NCBI GenBank assembly: GCA_003327425.1 | Contig: QOQW01000004.1 | Span: 124,001-188,000, forward strand | DNA from: Candidatus Ozemibacter sibiricus | GTDB lineage: Bacteria; Muiribacteriota; Ozemobacteria; Ozemobacterales; Ozemobacteraceae | Direction of reading: 5' to 3' | Length of the DNA stretch: 64,000 bases | In this document: piece by piece, positions 61,184 through 64,000 of the stretch | How positions within the stretch are numbered: the first letter of the stretch is position 1 | How the letters are laid out: each line of letters opens with the position of its first letter | The notes under the pieces: generated by a model | Databases searched by the model: none | What the model was told of the DNA's origin: nothing | The model's input: only the letters and a program-made list of their open reading frames with translations | Made by a program: the position numbers and the translations under genes

Positions 61184-63475
61184 GTGACCTCGCCATCCCT
61201 CCCTCCCCTCCTGGCCCCCGAGGCGCCGCGGCGCTGGCCCTGGGGCGAGGCCGCGTTGTCCATCGTCCTGGTCCTCCTGTTCTCGCTGGTCAGCTGGTTC
61301 GACCTGCTCGACGCCTTCGAGGTCAAGACCCTCGATGCCCGTTTCCGGCATCGCCGCCTCGAGCACATCGACGATCGGATCGTCCTGCTCTACATCACCG
61401 ACGAGTGCATCGAGAAGCTGGGCAACTGGCCGTGGCCGCGGAGCCTGCACGCCAAAGCGGTCGACCTGCTGGCCAGCGCCGGCGCCCGCATGGTGGTCTT
61501 CGACGTCATCTTCCGCGACCCCGACCGGACCAACCCGCAGGAAGACGAGTCCTTCATTCAGGCTTGTACAAAATTCGGCAAAGTGGTCTTCCCGCTGCTC
61601 ATCGAGCAGATCCGGCTCCTCGACCCTGATTCCCTCGACCTGCGCACCGAGTACGAAGTGGCCCGCCCCTTCGACCGGCTAGCCTCGACCGCGCTCGACA
61701 GCGGGTTCATCAACGTCGACTACCAGCATCTCAACCCCGATGGCATCATCCGACGTCTGCCTCTGCTCATGCGCGATCGACCGGGCGGTCCGGCTCACCC
61801 GGCTCTCGATCTGGCCGTGGCCCGCGCCGCCCTGGGGCAGCCCCTTCGCCTGGAGGGGGAACGCCTCTGGGTGGGCGAGACCGAAGTGCCCCAGGTCGAC
61901 ATTCCAGGCCTGCATCTGCCCTGGGCCCCACCCTCCCTGCCCTTCACGCGCGCCCTTCTGATCAATTACCTCGGGCCGAGCACCGCCGGGTTCTTTCCGA
62001 CGGTCTTCTTCTCCGATCTGGTGCTGGGAGAGGTCGATCCCGGCATCTTCCGCGATAAGATCGTCCTGATCGGCCCCAGCGCCGTGGGGTTGTCCGACAT
62101 CAAGCTGACCCCCTACGGCGAGATGCCCGGGGTTCTCATCCACGCCAATGTCTTGCAGAACCTCCTCACCGGCAACTTCCTCCGCGAGCCGGCCCCCCGG
62201 GTTCAAGCGCTGCTGCTGGTGCTGCTGGGAACGGCGACGTTCGTGTTCCTCGCCGCCCTGCCGCCGCTCGCCGGGGCGGCCTCCACCCTGGGCCTGATCG
62301 TCCTCTACAACGGCGCCGCGATCTGGTTGTTCCTGCGGGCATCGATCGTGCTCGAGATGGTGGCGCCGACCCTCCTGATCATCCTCCAGTATCTGGGAGG
62401 CAGGTTCTGGCAGCTGGTCCGGCACCTGCGACTGGCCTACCAGTCGCTCGAACGGCGCCGTCAGGAACTCGAGCAATCCAACCTTCGTCTCGATCAACAG
62501 GTTCGCCAGCTATGGAATCTCAACGAAGCCAGCCGTCGCTTCGCCTCCACCCTCGATATGGAGCTGCTGAGCCGCGAGGTGCTGACGACCTTCCTCACCA
62601 TCTGGGAGGCCGACGATGGCCTCCTCGCCATGGTCGACACCGAGAGCGACGCCTTGACCGCCCTCCAGCAGAGCGGATTTTCCGGAGAAGACGCCAGCCT
62701 GTTCCTGTTCGATCCTGCCGTCGCCCCCCTGGTGGGGCGGCTGCTGGAAGAGCGCCGCATCATCAGCGATCCGACCGGGCGCTGGTTCACCAAATACATT
62801 CCCCTGCTCATGGGCCCCAAACTCTGGGGAACCGTCCTCCTGCGCGAGCGCAACCCGCAGACCCGCCCTGAAGAACAGGGCGATTTCTGGTCGACCCTGG
62901 CGGGGCTCGCCTCGACCGCCCTCGAGAACGCCCGTCTCTACAATCTCGCCACCGTCGATGCCCTGACCCGCCTGTTCGTCCGCCGGTACTTCCAGGTGCA
63001 GATCGACCAGGAATTCAAGCGGGCCCGCCGTTACCACCACCGCCTGGCCCTGCTGATGACCGACATCGACCATTTCAAGCGGTTCAACGACACCTACGGC
63101 CATCAACAGGGCGATATCGTGCTGCGGGAGGTGGCAGGGGCGGTCAAGCGATCGCTGCGGGAGATCGACATCGCCGCCCGCTTCGGTGGCGAGGAATTCG
63201 GGATCGTCCTGCCCGAGACCGACCTCAACGGGGCCCTGATCGTCGGGGAGCGGATCCGCCGCAACGTCGAAACCCTGATGGTTCCCCGCGCCGGCGGTCT
63301 GGGCGATCCGTTGCGGGTCACCATCAGCATCGGCGCGGCCAGCTTCCCCGACCATGCCGTGACCAATCCCGAAGAGCTGGTCAAACTGGCCGACGACGCC
63401 CTCTACCGCGCCAAGCAAGGCGGGCGCAACCGGGTCGAGGTCGCCCCCCGCACCGAGACCAGCCCCGCCGACTGA
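61184..63475 (+). CDS. CHASE2-GAF-GGDEF diguanylate cyclase
   Basis: A 763-residue membrane enzyme. After an N-terminal helix (about residues 22-40) comes a periplasmic CHASE2 sensor (40-325: ARMVVFDVIFRDPD, GFINVDYQHLNPDGIIRRLP, DKIVLIGPSAVGLSDIKLTPYGEMPGVLIHAN), three helices (330-410), a short coiled coil, a GAF domain (440-585) and GGDEF (590-755). The active site is intact (RFGGEEFGIVLP, about 666) with an RxxD inhibitory site (REID) five residues before it, so it should make c-di-GMP with product feedback. The start is GTG four bases after the pilin-type gene, without a clear ribosome-binding site. Confidence 0.92.
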   Translation: MTSPSLPPLLAPEAPRRWPWGEAALSIVLVLLFSLVSWFDLLDAFEVKTLDARFRHRRLEHIDDRIVLLYITDECIEKLGNWPWPRSLHAKAVDLLASAGARMVVFDVIFRDPDRTNPQEDESFIQACTKFGKVVFPLLIEQIRLLDPDSLDLRTEYEVARPFDRLASTALDSGFINVDYQHLNPDGIIRRLPLLMRDRPGGPAHPALDLAVARAALGQPLRLEGERLWVGETEVPQVDIPGLHLPWAPPSLPFTRALLINYLGPSTAGFFPTVFFSDLVLGEVDPGIFRDKIVLIGPSAVGLSDIKLTPYGEMPGVLIHANVLQNLLTGNFLREPAPRVQALLLVLLGTATFVFLAALPPLAGAASTLGLIVLYNGAAIWLFLRASIVLEMVAPTLLIILQYLGGRFWQLVRHLRLAYQSLERRRQELEQSNLRLDQQVRQLWNLNEASRRFASTLDMELLSREVLTTFLTIWEADDGLLAMVDTESDALTALQQSGFSGEDASLFLFDPAVAPLVGRLLEERRIISDPTGRWFTKYIPLLMGPKLWGTVLLRERNPQTRPEEQGDFWSTLAGLASTALENARLYNLATVDALTRLFVRRYFQVQIDQEFKRARRYHHRLALLMTDIDHFKRFNDTYGHQQGDIVLREVAGAVKRSLREIDIAARFGGEEFGIVLPETDLNGALIVGERIRRNVETLMVPRAGGLGDPLRVTISIGAASFPDHAVTNPEELVKLADDALYRAKQGGRNRVEVAPRTETSPAD

Positions 63476-63658
63476 CTCCCGCGACCTCGCCGCTCGGCTG
63501 GCCCCGTCCTGGCCCGGCCTTGCCGCGTTCGCCCGACGCGGGGAGGCCGCTGAACCCTGGACGTGCCATGTCGGAGGAGGCGGCCCCTGCGCCCCGCGCG
63601 GGCAGACGGATGAGCCAGTACGGGCCGCGCGACGCGCGACGCGCGCGCCGCTTCCGGC

Positions 63659-64000
63659 TCAGGGCGCGGCCGGATACCCGGCCGGCGCACTCCCCAGGGC
63701 AGCCCGCCCCGGGGTCCCGATGGTGAACAGCCAGCCGTGCTGCGCGGTCACGCCGGTCCGCTGGTCGCGCAGGTAGATGTCGATGAAATGCTGGCCCTCT
63801 TTCAGCTTGCCTTTGACCGTGGCCGTCAAGCGCCGGGTCGCCGGATCGAACCCGAACGCCAGTCCGCCCCCGGTGATCTTGGCGTTGAGGACATACCGCC
63901 CGGGAGCATAGTCGGCCAGCGCCGGCAGGCGGCAGGTCACGGTGGCCAGGGCGGCCAGCACCTGCCCGGGGCGCGGGTCCCAGTCGGTGACTTCGAGCGG
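63659..64000 (-). CDS. C-terminal part of a secreted beta-sandwich protein (partial)
   Basis: The frame is open to the right edge, giving 113 residues of the C-terminus. The chain PGRYVLNAKITGGGLAFGFDPATRRLTATVKGKLKEGQHFIDIYLRDQRTG with a final WLFTIGTP is an immunoglobulin/cadherin-like beta-sandwich as in many surface proteins, where such domains repeat. A GTG at 63961 exists but the upstream part (PLEVTDWDPRPGQ) reads as coding too, so the gene probably begins outside the window. The gap 63476-63658 holds only short GC hairpins (63523-63541) and GCGCGAC repeats. Confidence 0.7.
   Translation of the reverse strand, partial: PLEVTDWDPRPGQVLAALATVTCRLPALADYAPGRYVLNAKITGGGLAFGFDPATRRLTATVKGKLKEGQHFIDIYLRDQRTGVTAQHGWLFTIGTPGRAALGSAPAGYPAAP

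Noticed and set aside
63621-63658. GCGCGAC-type repeats near the right end
   Set aside because: Only two or three imperfect units in very GC-rich sequence; no support as a functional repeat.

Overview
The window is a GC-rich bacterial chromosome segment, densely coded on both strands. I see no phage, insertion sequence, CRISPR array or rRNA. An LPS-transport-like protein, secretin-type pseudopilins, many signal peptides and a periplasmic c-type cytochrome point to a Gram-negative (diderm) organism. Protoheme appears to be made through siroheme (AhbA/AhbB/AhbD-like proteins). With the abundance of TPR, HEAT and prepilin proteins this suggests a little-studied, probably uncultured, anaerobic or microaerobic lineage. 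Candidatus Riflebacteria/Ozemobacteria is one possibility, but that is a guess and not a sequence-proven assignment.

Layout. 1-11.4 kb: tail of a 5'-nucleotidase, a Cys-rich unknown, an HD-GYP c-di-GMP phosphodiesterase coupled to a membrane HAMP/degenerate-cyclase/HEAT protein, a TPR protein, PrmA, two secreted unknowns on the minus strand and a small unknown driven by a divergent promoter. 11.4-11.8 kb: a tRNA operon Val-Asp-Phe-Cys with promoter and terminator. 11.9-14.2 kb: two convergent helical unknowns. 14.4-19.0 kb: tetrapyrrole cluster hemB-ahbD-ahbA-ahbB-hemL. 19-25 kb (minus): pilin-like protein, TPR lipoprotein-like protein, DUF4079 membrane protein and a BON/zinc-ribbon/proline-rich scaffold. 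25-34 kb (minus): one long operon lptA-like, Ski2-like helicase, tsaE, tsaB, tsaD, mutL, miaA and a PsiE-like gene. 34-41.5 kb: membrane sulfatase, alpha-glucan phosphorylase, SBF transporter, cytochrome c and SSB.

41.7-55.6 kb (minus): DUF218 protein, a ComEC variant without metallo-beta-lactamase domain, ComEA, two odd unknowns, a DUF2225 protein, queE, ligA, a membrane-anchored propeller, an ABC-type binding protein, a MazG/DCTPP1-like pyrophosphohydrolase and an M28 peptidase, many with ATGA/GTGA overlaps. 55.8-63.5 kb (plus): PfkB kinase, SagB-type nitroreductase, three pseudopilin-type genes and a CHASE2-GAF-GGDEF cyclase. The window ends in the tail of a secreted protein.

Themes. Cyclic-di-GMP synthesis (61 kb) and degradation (1.9 kb) enzymes are both present, the former directly behind a pseudopilin operon. 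Promoters of the sigma-70 type are unusually readable. At several genes the -10 box lies only 6-10 bases before the start codon and no Shine-Dalgarno sequence is present, implying leaderless mRNAs. The strongest candidates for something new are the HEAT-fused degenerate cyclase beside the HD-GYP enzyme, the structured leader with a G-quadruplex tract at 9.7-9.9 kb, the truncated/re-tailed ComEC, and the LPPLK-repeat scaffold protein.
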